A stretch of 64,000 nt of DNA. It comes from Delphinus delphis (lineage: Eukaryota; Chordata; Mammalia; Artiodactyla; Delphinidae). The stretch is taken from NCBI RefSeq assembly GCF_949987515.2, contig NC_082684.1, positions 117,966,080 to 118,030,079 on the forward strand, in the 5' to 3' direction. Below the pieces are notes generated by a model that saw nothing but the letters and a program-made list of their open reading frames with translations, was not told where the DNA came from and ran no database searches. Positions 23,733-35,506 of the stretch are shown here, piece after piece. Each line of letters begins with the position of its first letter. Within the stretch, counting starts at the first letter, position 1. The position numbers were made by a program, and so were the translations under genes.

Positions 23733-24215
23733 AAATGAATTACATCAACACATCAGTTTTTCTTCCTTGGGAGGATTCTCTTATTGATAGTAACTTCATC
23801 AAACCCCTGAGCCACTTTGATCAGTTCATTTCCTCATAAACAGAAAGTACCAGTGATTTGTCTCAAACAGTGAAATGTTCACAGCTCACATCTACACCAC
23901 GTGTGAAAGGTTACGTCTGACGTCACACACAGCAGCCCCTCCACTACAGACTTGAGACCACTGTGCCTCCTTCCCAGAGAGCCTACATGCACTGGGGGAC
24001 TTTACATCTCCGTACGGAGCTCTAAACTTTCTGTTCAGTTGGACTCATCCCTCTTTCTAACGAATGTAAGAGAGACAAGCGTATTGGAAGATTCCAGGAG
24101 GGACCCTTCCAGAAAAGTTTCCTTGAGTCCAGGGACGATGCTTCACTTATCTGTATGTCCCCTGTGCCCAGCACAGGGCTTGGCCCTGAGCAAGCATACT
24201 GAATGTCTATTGTAC
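23733..24215. other. Unique sequence
   Basis: No repeat or gene recognised; the short open frames lack motifs. Confidence 0.35.
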
Positions 24216-24218
24216 AGC

Positions 24219-24380
24219 AGGATGGATAGATGGATGGATGGATGGATGGATGGATGGATGGATGTGAACAAATGGGTAAATTCGTGGGTGGGAAGATGAG
24301 CGGAGAGATGGAGGGAGAGAGCAAGAGAGGGACAGGGAAATGGATGGGTGGGAGGATGGATGGATGGATGGACACATGGG
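24219..24380 (+). repeat. (GGAT)n microsatellite with degenerate flank
   Basis: A clean GGAT array at about 24219-24264 is followed by degenerate GGAT/GAGA units and a second short GGAT run near 24345-24372. Reverse frames reading HPSIHPSIHP-like repeats are produced by this array. Confidence 0.95.
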
Positions 24381-24794
24381 TGAGTAAATAAGTAACAGAG
24401 GTCCCACCCCATGTACCCTTTAACCACTCAGGGAAGCAGCAAGTAAGTATCTTGCCAGCACTCAGCACCGGTCGTCTTCTTCCCACCCCCAGCCTCCAGG
24501 ATGGACTTCACTAAATCCCTAAAAGGTTGAAACTGTCCTTCCACCCACCTCTCCAGGGTCTAGCAGCAGAGGAACAGAAGGAAGGTGTCACCCCTCACTC
24601 CTGAGGTGACATGTTACCATCCACCCCCCACCAGTTACCAAGGGCCAGGTCGGAGCTGACACTCAGCCACCCCAGGCTGACCCTGGTGGAGGCTCAGGGA
24701 GGCCCAGCGAGTGACGAGTGCTTAGAGGCCATGTGGGAAAGAGAGGACACCTGAGCTGAAACCAGATGTGTAAGCAGGAATGAGCCTGACTAAC

Positions 24795-24798
24795 GTGT

Positions 24799-24839
<41 letters not shown>

Positions 24840-24857
24840 CGCACATGCATGCGTGCA
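24795..24857. repeat. Alternating purine-pyrimidine tract (TG)n(CG)n
   Basis: GTGTGTGCGTGTGC leads into a long GT run, then GCGCGCGCGCGC, then ACATGCATGCGTGC. About 60 bp of strictly alternating purine and pyrimidine, including a CG core, is a strong candidate for left-handed Z-DNA. Confidence 0.95.
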
Positions 24858-24859
24858 GG

Positions 24860-27800
24860 AGGGAGTGGTGAGGGCGGGGAAGGCAAAGACCCCCAGCAGA
24901 CCCTAAGTGAGACCCTGGTGTGTCTGAGGATGGAGAGGCCCAGGCAGCCAGGCAACAGAAGACAGGGCGGGCGAGCCCAGAGGCAGGTGCGGCGTCAGCG
25001 GGGCCCTCTGTGACAGGCCCTGAGTGCTGCAAAGACAGTGTCGAGCCACAGAGGGGGTGGGGTGTCCTTGGTGATACAATCAGGTTTGCACTCCCCAGAA
25101 GTCAAGGCGGCACTTGGGTTGCCCGCCCCAGGACGACCTGACCAGCCTTCCCTGGAAAGAATCCTGCTGACCCTGGGAGAGCCCATGCTGACTGCGGAGA
25201 AAGCCCATCCCGATCTCAGAAGACAGGCTCTGAGACCTTGTGAAGCTGCCTGGACTGTGCCTTGCCCTGTGAACAGGCTTCAGCACTTGCCACGGCCAGC
25301 CTCGCCTGTCCTCACTGAGGTCTGGGGGGGCAGGAACCCTGACGGCGGCTGGGCACGTGCTGGAGCGGGGCTGTGTAGGTATGTAGAAAGGGGGGCTGCT
25401 GTCACATGCAGGCCAGGATGTCACCTTTACAGTCACCTTTATTAGCACAAGCCTGTCCGCTGAAGGCACCAATACTATAGAAGGGCCATCAGCCTGAAGT
25501 CCCCTCTGGTGGTTCCCTTGGGAAGTAGGTGCTGCTACGATCCTGGTGCCCGCCTGGAGTCCACTCTGAGCGCCTCCTGCACCAGCCAGACGTGAGCCAG
25601 AGGCCTGGGTGTGCACCAGGCAGCCTGGTCCTGACCTCAGGGAGCTTCCGACGTGGCTGAAGCTTCTCCAGAAAGAAACATGTCTCCTTGGAAACCCCTC
25701 TGGTGTCTGGGGTCTCGCAGTTACAGCAGAGCTGTCATGGGCAAACCCCAGAGGGATTTCTGCAGTGTGGACGGGGCAGCCCTGGGCTTCCTTGTGCTGA
25801 AGAAAGAGGCATAGTCATGTGGTTCCAGTGCAGTCTTCACAAATTCATCCTGAGCAAGAGAAACCATGTTAGGTTTAACGAATGGGCTTCTGAAATCTGA
25901 GCGTGGGAAAATGATTACTTGCCCCTGTACAGCACCTTCGGATTAAATGGGGGGCTTCTCAGGCTTCCCATCACCTGAGCCCACACATCAAGCCTGAGGT
26001 AGGAAGGTCTGTGTGGTCATTTGCTCCTCAAATGACAGCACAGCAAGGACAGAGGCCAGCTCCCAGCGACAGGAGCATGGAGTGGCAGGTAGCTCTCAAA
26101 CCCACGTCCCCTGGAGCCTAGGCAAGCCTCTCGGTGGACTCAGCTCAGCCTCTGCGAGTTAGGGGTTAGGAGCTGGGACGCATGTGCTTCCGCCACGACC
26201 CTGGGGGCAGCCCAGCATCCACCGCCGTCCTCTTGGCTTCCTTCCCCTCCTGCTCAGCCCAGCATGCTCTCGCAAGCCACCCAGCTGCTTCTGTCACTGC
26301 GCAATCTTGATCATTCTTCTCCACTTCTTCTCCACTGATCCTCTCCTGAAACCAGAAAAGAATCAACAGAGCATCCCAATTAACACAGGCCTGGCTGCGC
26401 CCCGCACCGCGAGCTCAGAGTCAGAGCAGGCGAGCCAGGTTCACACACCAGGCCGGCCGCGGGGACACCGTGTTCTGTACATAAGATGCTCTGAGCACAG
26501 ATTTACTGATGGGAACATATATTTAGTGGTGGGACATGAAGTCCTGGCCCGGGGAGATCCAAGAGAGAACAAGGCAAGGAGGCACTACTATAAAAGTGGG
26601 GAAGCGCAGACTTCCCCAGACACACGCCCGCAGGCGTCAGGTCACACTGGACACCTCCTGCTTCCTCTAACGGCCTTCAACGTTTAAAAGGAGAGTCAGA
26701 GATTAGCACAGAGGCAAAGCACACGCTCGGTTCAGTAGCCTGACAGCCCATCTTTCCACTGTGACCCAAGGAACAGGAAGGCCCTCCTCTGCCAGATGGC
26801 TAGAACTGATGTCAGACACTAGTCAGCTTTTCTAAGATAATCCAGCACTTTCTGAGATGTTTTATGCCTTTGATGTTGAGTCTTCTATCCCAGAACCATC
26901 TGTTTTCCAATATAAGCAGCATTCCCCACAAAATGCATTTGTAAGTTTTGGAGTTTAATGTCATTATCGTTTCTTTAGGGATTCCAGAGCAAAGGCCCTT
27001 CCACGCCAGCAAATGGATGTCAGCACAATCACCTTGTGTGGACAAGTGTCTGGCTTGGCCTCAGGAAAATACTCATGGAATCGTATCACTCCAAAATCTT
27101 ATAAACTACTGACGACAACAGGCCAGCAAGGAATATTCAGGAACCATCCTTACCCGCGGTTCTGTCTACCATTGCTCTGAACCATCTCATAACCTAATGC
27201 CCTATTCCATTTTCTAGCATCTGGGCTTGAGGGGCGGGGAAGGAAAGAAAGATAAATTTGTCCACACATTAGTTCTGCTTGAAAGATACTGGTCCATCAC
27301 AGAATCTGAAATTCAGATTTTTCAGTATTTCCTTAACAATGCAAAATTACGGCTCATTCCCATGTGTTCTCTGTTTAGTTTTGGCTTTGTCAGAGCTTGT
27401 CTAGCTTAGAGAAGAGGACCGTGAAAAGTCTAATTGCAATGGCCTCTCCTTCCACTGCAGCTCAGAGATTCTGAGCGTAAATCAAGGGCCTACTGCCCCA
27501 GAGGAGCCCAGAGCAGAGGTGTTTAGGAAACTTCATGAGCATGACACAATGACTAGTCCTAGAATGACACACATTTGTCACTGTACCTTGTTGTCTTCTC
27601 CATTATGGGATATTCCGGGTCCACCGTCTTGAGAAGTGCACCCAAGAGCAGTCACTTCCTCCTTGGAATTTCCTGGGTGAGCTGCCCTCCCCAAGCAAGA
27701 GAGTGGGGTGAGCAAATGGGGTGACTCCCAAGGGACTGGACAGTCAAAAGATTAATAATATAATGGGGACACTTCCAAAAGCAAGGAACCCCACGACCCA

Positions 27801-28835
27801 GTTCTATCCTTTTGACCTTCACCCTGACACCTGCTACATGCCCCCCAAGGACAGGAAAACCTTCCAGGTATTGGGAGAGTGGTTCTATTCAAGCATTTCT
27901 GAGCTGGAATTTTGATCTATTCTCCCAACTATTCAGGCATTAAATGCAGTCAGATCTCCCATTCTATTCCTTGGCCCCCCTCTTTGCTCACTGGAATTCT
28001 TACTCACAAGAGAGACCATAATCACACATGTTAATTCAGCCTCTCTCCCCGCTCCTACCAAATCAGTACCAACTTGGAAGGGGGTGACTTTCTTATCCTA
28101 CTGTGCACCTCCCCACACCCCAAAATCCATATGTAGAGGTGTGGTGAGGGGTTCAGATCCTTTAAGAAAAAAATATGCAGTTTTCCATTTGAGCTGAAAA
28201 TACAAATGAAACACATGAAAATACAAATGAAACACATTTTTCGAATAAAGAATATTACTTGTTACCTATATAAGTAAATGTTTAAAGTTTATTTCCAGAC
28301 TCTATAAATGAGGAAAATTTGGTTTGGCAAAATTGAATCATAAGCATCTAAAAATGCCAGCCCTCTTTAGCCTTCTCTGATATGTAAGATTTTATATAAT
28401 ACAGTAGTAGCTGCCCATGTACTTTCCTTCACAAAAACCATAAGCTCATAAATGAGCTCAGATATTTCTCAGCCAGCCTCATTGACTACTGTATCCGGAT
28501 CACCTGGACACTTCCCAGTGCTGAGAAATGCTCTGTTAACAGTAATCAACTGAATGAGTGAGTGAATGAATGAATGAGAGAATGAAGTAGATAATCCATT
28601 ATCAACTTTCTTCCTTTCCTGATGTGTGAAACTTTGGTGTCATGTGTTATGGATGGAAGTATGTTAATAGCTATCAAACTTTCCCTTGTACTTTATTCCT
28701 AAGCAATGAAGGTGCAATACTTTTTTTTAAATTAATGATAATTTGGACTCACGAGGATGAGAATCTGAGAAGCAGTCACACAGGTAGGTCAAAGGCAGAT
28801 GCCTATGATTTACCATCCGATGCTGCAGCAGATAA
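24860..28835. other. Comparatively repeat-poor non-coding stretch
   Basis: About 4 kb with no young repeat that I recognise and no supported exon. The left half (to about 26700) is GC-rich and holds overlapping chance open frames, such as 25080-25616 minus. The right half is AT-richer, with a short (GAAT)n-like run at about 28552-28588. Confidence 0.4.
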
Positions 28836-28837
28836 CA

Positions 28838-28856
28838 GTGGCCACTAGAGGGAGCC
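28838..28856 (+). promoter_or_regulatory. Candidate CTCF-binding motif
   Basis: GTGGCCACTAGAGGGAGCC matches the CTCF core pattern CCA(C/G)(C/T)AG(G/A)(G/T)GG(C/A)(G/A)(C/G) at most positions and lies in non-repetitive DNA. Sequence match only; occupancy is unknown. Confidence 0.4.
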
Positions 28857-28859
28857 ACA

Positions 28860-29316
28860 CAACCTTTCAAAGAGCAGCATTAGACCAAAAAGCCCATCCA
28901 GCGTGGTGGTTCTGTTCTCTGCCCTTCCCAGCCTGGCTCACCCCCATATGCTTGCTCTTGCTACTGCTCTGTGTAATGCCTGACTCTCCAGAACAAGCTG
29001 AAACAAGTTAGAGCTGCAGTCTGCTAAGCATCAGGCTTTTAGAAAAATGACCCCACTTCCTCAGCTCAAATATTTCACATCTCTTTATGTACATTCCCTC
29101 CAGCTTTAAAAATTAAATACAAACAGAAGAAAAGTATTTTCCCCATGGATGACAGCTGAATCTATTAAAACTTCACCTGGAAAGAAAGCAAAAATATAAC
29201 CTAAAAATGAAAAAAAAATTCTTTTTTAATCTGTGTGCAATTACTTCCTGCCTCCAGCAACTTTTTCCGTTAACAACAACAACAAAAAAATCGACTGTTG
29301 ACGTATTCAATTTCAT
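28860..29316. other. Unique AT-rich sequence
   Basis: No gene or repeat recognised. It holds short A- and T-runs, and an (AAC)n-like stretch near 29270. Confidence 0.35.
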
Positions 29317-29338
29317 CCCCCCCCCCCCCCCCCCCCCC
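29317..29338 (+). repeat. Homopolymer C run of 22 bases
   Basis: Uninterrupted cytosines, G on the minus strand, following 'caatttcat'. This is uncommon in mammalian DNA at this length. It could form G-quadruplex or i-motif structure, or could be an assembly or consensus artefact. Confidence 0.95.
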
Positions 29339-29339
29339 G

Positions 29340-31307
29340 CCCAGTAAAGAAACTTAGGCATGTGCAAGCTAATGGGGAAGTCACATCGGACAGAATTCTG
29401 ACCCTATTGGTCAAGTTTCAAAGGCTTCATATGTAACTGAGTATAGGAAGAAAAAAGTTTCCCACAAACTCCTTCTCTCAAAAGGTCTGAATAACCCTGT
29501 AAATATTTTCAGGGCCTTTATAAGCCACAGATGTTATCAACACTCAGGACCGTGCAAACTCTAAAATCCCCAGTCCACAAATGACACTGCTTCAAAAACA
29601 GATTTTAAAACATTTGAAAGGAGAAGTTAATTTCCCGCTGAAATGTTGTGGAATGTTGTAATATGTCCACACCTTAGTTAGAATGTGAAAAGCAACGGGC
29701 CCCACCGGGCTTCTGGCTTATACTTCTATTTCTGTGGCCCATGAAATTGTAGGAAACCTCCTAAATAATAGTCAGAAATAAAGGGACAAAAGATAGAATT
29801 TGAAAAACAGAACAATTCAAGAAAGCAACTCTAAGAATAACTGATTAAAACTAAAATTAAAATAAGTGGCCTCGTGACATTTCCAAGGACGAGAAGATTC
29901 CAGAATCTGCATTGTTTGGTGATGGGTGGGAAAACCCAGTGGGCTAACATTTGCTGATTTCCGTGAGGAGAGAATCAGACCAAAAACAGAGAAACTGCTG
30001 AGCATCTGGGCTAATCTGTGATCGCATCTGTGGCCCCCACTAGCCGGCCGGCCTGGAAAAAACCTGAATGTCAGCGTCGACTGACAAAATTGTTACAAAA
30101 TGAAGCTGGTTGGCGGAAAACCTTCACGAGTGAATTAAAATCCTGACTGCTGGCCCTGGGGGGATACAGGAGGTGTGGGTGAAACTGGGAACTAGCCATG
30201 ATTTACACAGGGAGTGAAAAGACCACAACTTAGAATTTTTCAAAAAATTATAGTCTCGGTAATCTAATTATATCCCTAATTATAACGATGACCCTTCTTC
30301 CTTCAAGGGACTCAAGCATGCTTCTGGAACCTTCTCTGTGAAAGTCCCCTCATTTGCCGTTTTAAGGAGAGAGTTGGTGCATCTCAGAGTGAGTTAAAGT
30401 GACAGGGCTGGCATCTGAATTCTAGCTCATTTCCTCTGACCAGACCACACCAACTCTCTCAGCTCTTGAAATAACCCCCAGTGGAATTCTCCTCAGAGGA
30501 AGCCATCTCCCCAATTATGCAAAAACGTCCTCCCCTGCAAACCCCCTCCAGCCCATGCAATTTCCACATGATTTCCACATTCTGATGGGCAAACCATTTT
30601 GTTTTCCATTTCCAGCCAAGGAAGTGCAACATCCAAGCCACAAAGGCCAGGAGGCATGGGGGCTGCAGGCTCCTTTGTGAAGCCCAGTGAGAAACTCACA
30701 CGGCTGGTCGGCCAAGGGCCTGGGACCCTGGCTGGCTTCCCATCATTTCCAACTTTCTACGCCACAGGGCAAGTCACTTAACTGCCTCATTAGGATCACA
30801 GTCACAGCCCTGCCACAGCCTCCTTCCCAGGTGCCCGGTCACCCCATTAATATCTGTAAAGACCCATTAAGCCTCCTAGCGGAAAGGCACCAGAGGAGCA
30901 AAACCTATCACCATCATCATCAATAAACTCCCAGGCACTCTCCCCTGTCGCCACCTCAGGGGAATCAGTCACCATGGGAAGAGAAAGCCTGGCACCTCAG
31001 CCTGCCCATGCATCCCCCTAATGAGCTGCCTGCAGCCTCGGAAGTGGCACTCGACCCTGAAGGTACCTCAGCCATGCTTTCATCGTGGCCGGTGAATCTA
31101 AAGAGACGCTCCCTCACCCCCATCTCCCCTGCAGCCCTGCCCCCAGCTGCACCTCCAGCTGCAGCTGAGGCCATCCTCCCCTACCTGGGAGAGGTGGAGG
31201 GAACGCGGACAGAAAGCAGCCTGGAGACCTAAAGACAATGTGTGTCTGCCACCCTGTTTGCCCCTCCGGCCCTCAGACCCACCACCTGGGCACAGACACC
31301 ATCCATC
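29340..31307. other. Unique non-coding sequence
   Basis: AT-rich to about 30300, then GC-richer. Overlapping open frames at 30965-31232 on both strands encode alanine/proline-rich peptides with no recognised domain. No repeat signature seen. Confidence 0.35.
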
Positions 31308-31321
31308 AAAAACCCGCCACA

Positions 31322-31529
31322 GGGCTTCCCTGGTGGCGCAGTGGTTGAGAGTCCGCCTGCCGATGCAGGGGACATGGGTTCGTGCCCCGGTCTGGGAAGA
31401 TCCCACGTGCCGCGGAGCAGCTAGGCCCGTGAGCCATGGCCGCTGAGCCTGCGCGTCCGGAGCCTGTGCTCCGCAACGGGAGAGGCCACAACAGTGAGAG
31501 GCCCGCCTACCGAAAAAAAAAAAAAAAAA
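31322..31529 (+). mobile_element. CHR SINE, short type
   Basis: Near-consensus copy: GGGCTTCCCTGGTGGCGCAG, GGTTGAGAGTCCGCCTGC, GAGCCATGGCCGCTGAGCC, GAGAGGCCCGCCTACCG, then a run of As. The TSD AAAACCCGCCACA (ending 31321) is matched by AAAACTCGCCACA (ending 31543). Confidence 0.95.
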
Positions 31530-31543
31530 AAAAACTCGCCACA

Positions 31544-32030
31544 AACTCGCTGAAGACGGCCTGTGTGTCTGTAACAGGGCTGCCTCACACCCACGTGAAC
31601 CCTCCCCGGAGGAGAAGGGACAGAGCTCGCTCTTCCAGCAAACCCTCGTGTGTCTTAGAATTTTTACCAGATGCACACATTGCCTACGGGAAACAATGCT
31701 TTCCAGGGACCTTCTGCTAGACAGAGGCAATTAATCCTCTTGCATGTTTCAATGACCCTTTCCGACTGGAAACAGGGAACCCTTAGTCCCAGGCAGTCTC
31801 TGATTTGGCTAAAGTGGGGGAGATCTATTTGAGCAAGAGGGTCTGGAAGGTGTGGTTCGTTCAGGATGGGAGGTGGAGGAAGGCCAGGATGCCACCTCCC
31901 GGGTTTCACCCCCTCCTCTATTCCTGCACCAGCAACAAACAGAACGTCTGCGCAGCCTGACTCGATCCGCACCAGTGAATCTGTGCTTCCGTTACCGACA
32001 CTGGAAAAAACCAGACCAAAGGGCATGCTT
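31544..32030. other. Sequence 3' of the FAM169B exon
   Basis: Unique sequence downstream of the candidate FAM169B stop on the minus strand. It could be 3' UTR or intron. No minus-strand AATAAA or ATTAAA is visible within it. Confidence 0.4.
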
Positions 32031-32176
32031 TCACCCCGACTCACAATCTGGACGCCTTGCCTGTTGAAGCTGAACCTTCAGCCAGATGTTGACTCGCTGG
32101 CCCCAGGCTCCTGGGGGCTCCGCCTCCCACAGGCGCCCCCGCTCCTCTGGATGCGCCGCCAGGAACTTCCTACAGA
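32031..32176 (-). CDS. FAM169B: FAM169B 3' coding exon, possibly terminal
   Basis: The acceptor is CTTCCCCTCAG|TCTGTAGG (exon starts at 32176). The first two bases complete a valine codon with the G ending the 36033 exon, giving SPAMYQ-VCRKFLAAHPEE. The remainder reads RLWEAEPPGAWGQR then NIWLKVQLQQAR and stops at TGA 32031-32033. The first half aligns in pattern with the FAM169 segment MYxxCxxYxxxxPxxxxxLWEVEGxGxWxQR. The ending departs from the longer FAM169A and is why I prefer the B paralogue. Two 3' ends are possible: this may be the last coding exon, or a GTGAGT donor at 32044-32039 may splice onward to an exon I cannot find. I saw no minus-strand AATAAA between 31000 and 32031, so the 3' UTR end is unresolved. 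Confidence 0.75.
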
Positions 32177-32394
32177 CTGAGGGGAAGTTGCACACAGGAG
32201 TCAGGGAGGCCCACGCAGCCCTGGTGCACACACGCCGTCCCTCGTCTGCGTCCCCAGGCACGGCCACTTCCGTCCTTCCTGCAGCCTGGCCCGGCTCACC
32301 CCCAGCTCTCTGCTCTGCCGCTGGCCCACGCCAACCCCCACCACCCCGCCCGCCATCCTCCTCACCTGCCTCCCACTTTCATCCATCTCATTAA

Positions 32395-32765
32395 GCCTGC
32401 TCAGGCGGCCACAACAAAACACCACACACCCAGGGCCTTAAACAATAGACATTTATTGCCTCGCAGCTCTGGAGGCTGGAAGTCTGAGATCGAGGTGTTG
32501 GCAGGCTTGCCTTCTCCTGAGACCTCTCTCCTCAGCTTGGAGATGGTACCTTCTTACTGTGTCTTCACACCGTCTTCCTTCCGTACCCATCTGTGTCCTA
32601 GTCTCCTCCTCTTACTGGGACGTCCTCTTACCAGTCCTATGGGATCAGGGCCCACCCTTATGACCTCATCTAACCTCACACTCAGTTACCTCCTTATAGA
32701 CCCCATCTCCACATACAGTCCCCTTGGGGGTTAGAATTTGGGGGGGATCCAATTCAGCCCATAAC
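32395..32765 (-). mobile_element. MLT1-type MaLR LTR
   Basis: On the minus strand it starts TGTTATGGGCTGAATTG, continues with GGGTGGGCCCTGATCC and CTTCCAGCCTCCAGAGCTG, has an AATAAATG polyadenylation-like site, and ends GCCGCCTGAGCAGG. This is the characteristic order of MLT1 LTRs. Solo LTR in the FAM169B intron, in the same orientation as the gene. Confidence 0.85.
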
Positions 32766-34593
32766 GGCACCCCACTCGGTCCTCTCCACAGGCACTGTCC
32801 TTCCTCTTTCTGAGCTTCCACAGCCCTCTTCTCCCAGGGAGCCTTCCAGCTCATCCACAGACACCTTGACTCCAGAACCCCCTCAAGGTTGTAGACTTTT
32901 ATGTTCACAGCATTTCCACGTGGCAGGGCCCCGAATCCAGCCGAATGGGAAGCTGCTCCTGGTAGTGCAGGTGCTGGGGGCTCCATCAGGCCCAGGGCAA
33001 GAGCACAGATGGAGACCCACAGAGCATGATGCTAAGTACTCAAAAGGCGTAAGCCAAGCTAGCCGAGTGCTAGAGAGAATGTTCTGCTCTCCTGTCTTGA
33101 CAAATATAACTTCTTAACAGCAGGAAAAGCCAGTTTCAAATTTAGAATTCTTAGACTCCTTGGAGTTTTGCACCTGAATGTGGCGATGCCAAGAGAGCTG
33201 GCCCCCAGCTGGCAGCCCACCCCCTCCTCCCATCCCAGCTCCCAGCCCACGGCAAGGGGCCTGTGCATGCAAATATGGACACCACGCCCACGCTCCACCT
33301 ACACCCCACCAGCAGCTGTCCCAGGGCCTAAGGATGTGCAAATTGGTGGCATCCTCTGCTCTTGGGGGCACAGATCCAGGACAGAGTCCACTTGGGCCCT
33401 TGGCAGCCCCTGACAGGAACCCTGGGGTTCTGGTAGCCTGACCTGCTTTAGGAGTGGCCTGCACCCAGGCGAGAACATCCTCTTGGACCCGCAGATTCCT
33501 CATCCCGTGGAGAGAGGCGCAGCTTCAACAGGGTGCTAAAGCGTGGGGCCCTGGGCGGGAGGCCCTCCGGGCCATTCCAAGGGCAGGACTGTACTGGATA
33601 AAAGGCGGTCAGTGAAGCCTGGAGCAGCCACACCCGGCCCAGCCTTGAGCCTCCAGCTGCTGCTTTGTCCTGCTTTGTCCACACTCTCCCTGCTCACGCA
33701 TGAGCCCAGGCACAATCAGGGTGACGTAGAAGCTCAAGGCCCCAGCACCCTTGGCTGGGCCACTGAGACCCCAAGTGTGATTCAGAATCAGTACCTTCAG
33801 ATCTTCTTTCTCTACCAGGTGGAGATACAGGCCCCTGCGAGGGTCTCTGCAGTGCTGGCCTGGGGGTGGCCCCCGCCCTTTGGAGCCTGCTCCTCCCCAG
33901 GGGAGACCTAGGTGGCTGCCCTGGGGGCCAACACACTCAAACAAAGTCTCAGAGCTGAAATGAGGGGAGGGATAGACAGCAGGTGGGCATGGACAGAGAA
34001 CCAGTGCCGGAGTTCCAGAACTTTCCAAGACCTCCAAGTGAGCAAACCAGTGCAGCAAGCCTCCAATATTCTTTGCACAAATTCAGGATCTTCAGAGTTT
34101 CGTGAGAGATGGAGAGTTTGAAAATACAAAGAAATGACCAAACCCACTTGAGGAAAATATGTTTTCACCTGGTTTTCTTATGACTTCCGAGCAACAGAAG
34201 TTTCCTTGCCTTTCGCAGCTTTTCTCTCCTATCTGTTGTTCTCACGCCATAAGGACACTGGAAACTCAATAGTAAGGGTCCAAAAGTATCTGTTTGACAA
34301 GAAGTGAGGCAGGGCCCAGTGTGGGGTGGATGTGCTTCATGGGGGACCGTGGATCCTGGGAGATGCTCCCCAGTATCTCCCACCCTTGCTGATTTGGAGT
34401 GAAACATTTAGGATAAGGGCTTTCTGAATTTCCTCTGGCAAATACATATTAAGATTTCTTTTCCAGAACCTGGAGAAGGATTGTGGTAGTTCATGTTATA
34501 CATCAACTTGAGTGGGCCAGGGGTATCCAGACATTTTGTCATACATTATTCTGGGTGTGTCTGTGAGGGTGTTTTTGGATGAGATTCACATTT

Positions 34594-34964
34594 TTAATTA
34601 ATTATTTATTTATTTATGGCTGCGTTGGGTCTTCGTTGCTGTGTGAGGGCTTTCTCTAGTTGTGGCGAGCAGGGGCTACTCTTCATTGCGGTGAGCGGGC
34701 TTCTCATTGTGGTGGCTTCTCTTTTTTGCAGAGCATGGGCTCTAGGAGTGCAGGCTTCAGCAGTTGTGGCACATGGGCTCAGTAGTTGTGGCACGTGGGC
34801 TTAGCAGTTGTGGCTCATGGGCTCTAGAGCATAGGCTCAGTAGTTGTGGCACATGGGCTTAACTGCTCTGCAGCATGTGGAATCTTCCCAGACCAGGGGT
34901 TAAACCCATGTCCCCTGCATTGGCAGGCAGATTCTTAACCACTGCGCCACCAGGGAAGTCCCGG
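34594..34964 (-). mobile_element. CHR SINE, long type, inside the LTR
   Basis: The head is at its right (GGGACTTCCCTGGTGGCGCA on the minus strand) and the AT-rich tail (TTAATTAATTATTTATT) at its left. The TSD GATTCACATTT lies at 34583-34593 and 34965-34975. The internal ACTACTGAGCC-type block is duplicated or expanded, which makes it longer (about 370 bp) than other copies. Confidence 0.93.
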
Positions 34965-35296
34965 GATTCACATTTGAATCTTAGACGGAGTAAAGCAGAT
35001 TGCCCTCCCCATTGTGGGTGGACCTCAGCCAATCAGTTGAGGGCCTGACTACAAAACAAAAAGTCTGACCCTCCCACAAGTGAGAGGAACTCCTCCTGCC
35101 TGACTGACTGAGCTGGGACATTGGTCTTTTCCTATCTTTGGACTTGAACTGAAACACTGGCTTTTCTTGGTTCTCAAGCCTATTGGCATTTGGACTGGAA
35201 CCACACCATCAGTCCTCCTGAGCTTCCAGCATGCTGACTGTAATCTTAGGATATCTCAATCTCCACGTTGTCTGAGCCAATTTCTTATAATAAATC

Positions 35297-35506
35297 TCCC
35301 CTCTCCCCCTTCCCCTCCCCTCCCCCCTCCCCCTCCCCCCTCCCCCCCTCCCCTCCCCTCCCCTCCCTTTCTCTCTCTCTCTCTCTCTCTCTCCCTCTCT
35401 CCCTCTCTCCCTCTCTCCCTCTCTCCCTCTCTCCCTCTCTCCCTCTCTCCCTCTCTCCCTCTCTCCCTCTCTCCCTCTCTCCCTCTCTCTCTCTATATAT
35501 ATATAT
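35297..35506 (+). repeat. CT-rich microsatellite with an 8-bp period
   Basis: CCCTCCCC-type clusters (35297-35368), then a CT run, then a regular CCCTCTCT array (about 35390-35485), ending in CT and TA dinucleotides. It lies inside the LTR and gives serine/leucine/proline frames that are not genes. Confidence 0.95.

Noticed and set aside
24022..24486. Histidine/proline/serine repeat peptides (IHPSIHPS type)
   Set aside because: Translation of the (GGAT)n microsatellite.
24780..25616. Possible GC-rich gene (135- and 178-codon frames on opposite strands)
   Set aside because: Frames overlap antisense, lack motifs, and are expected by chance at this base composition.
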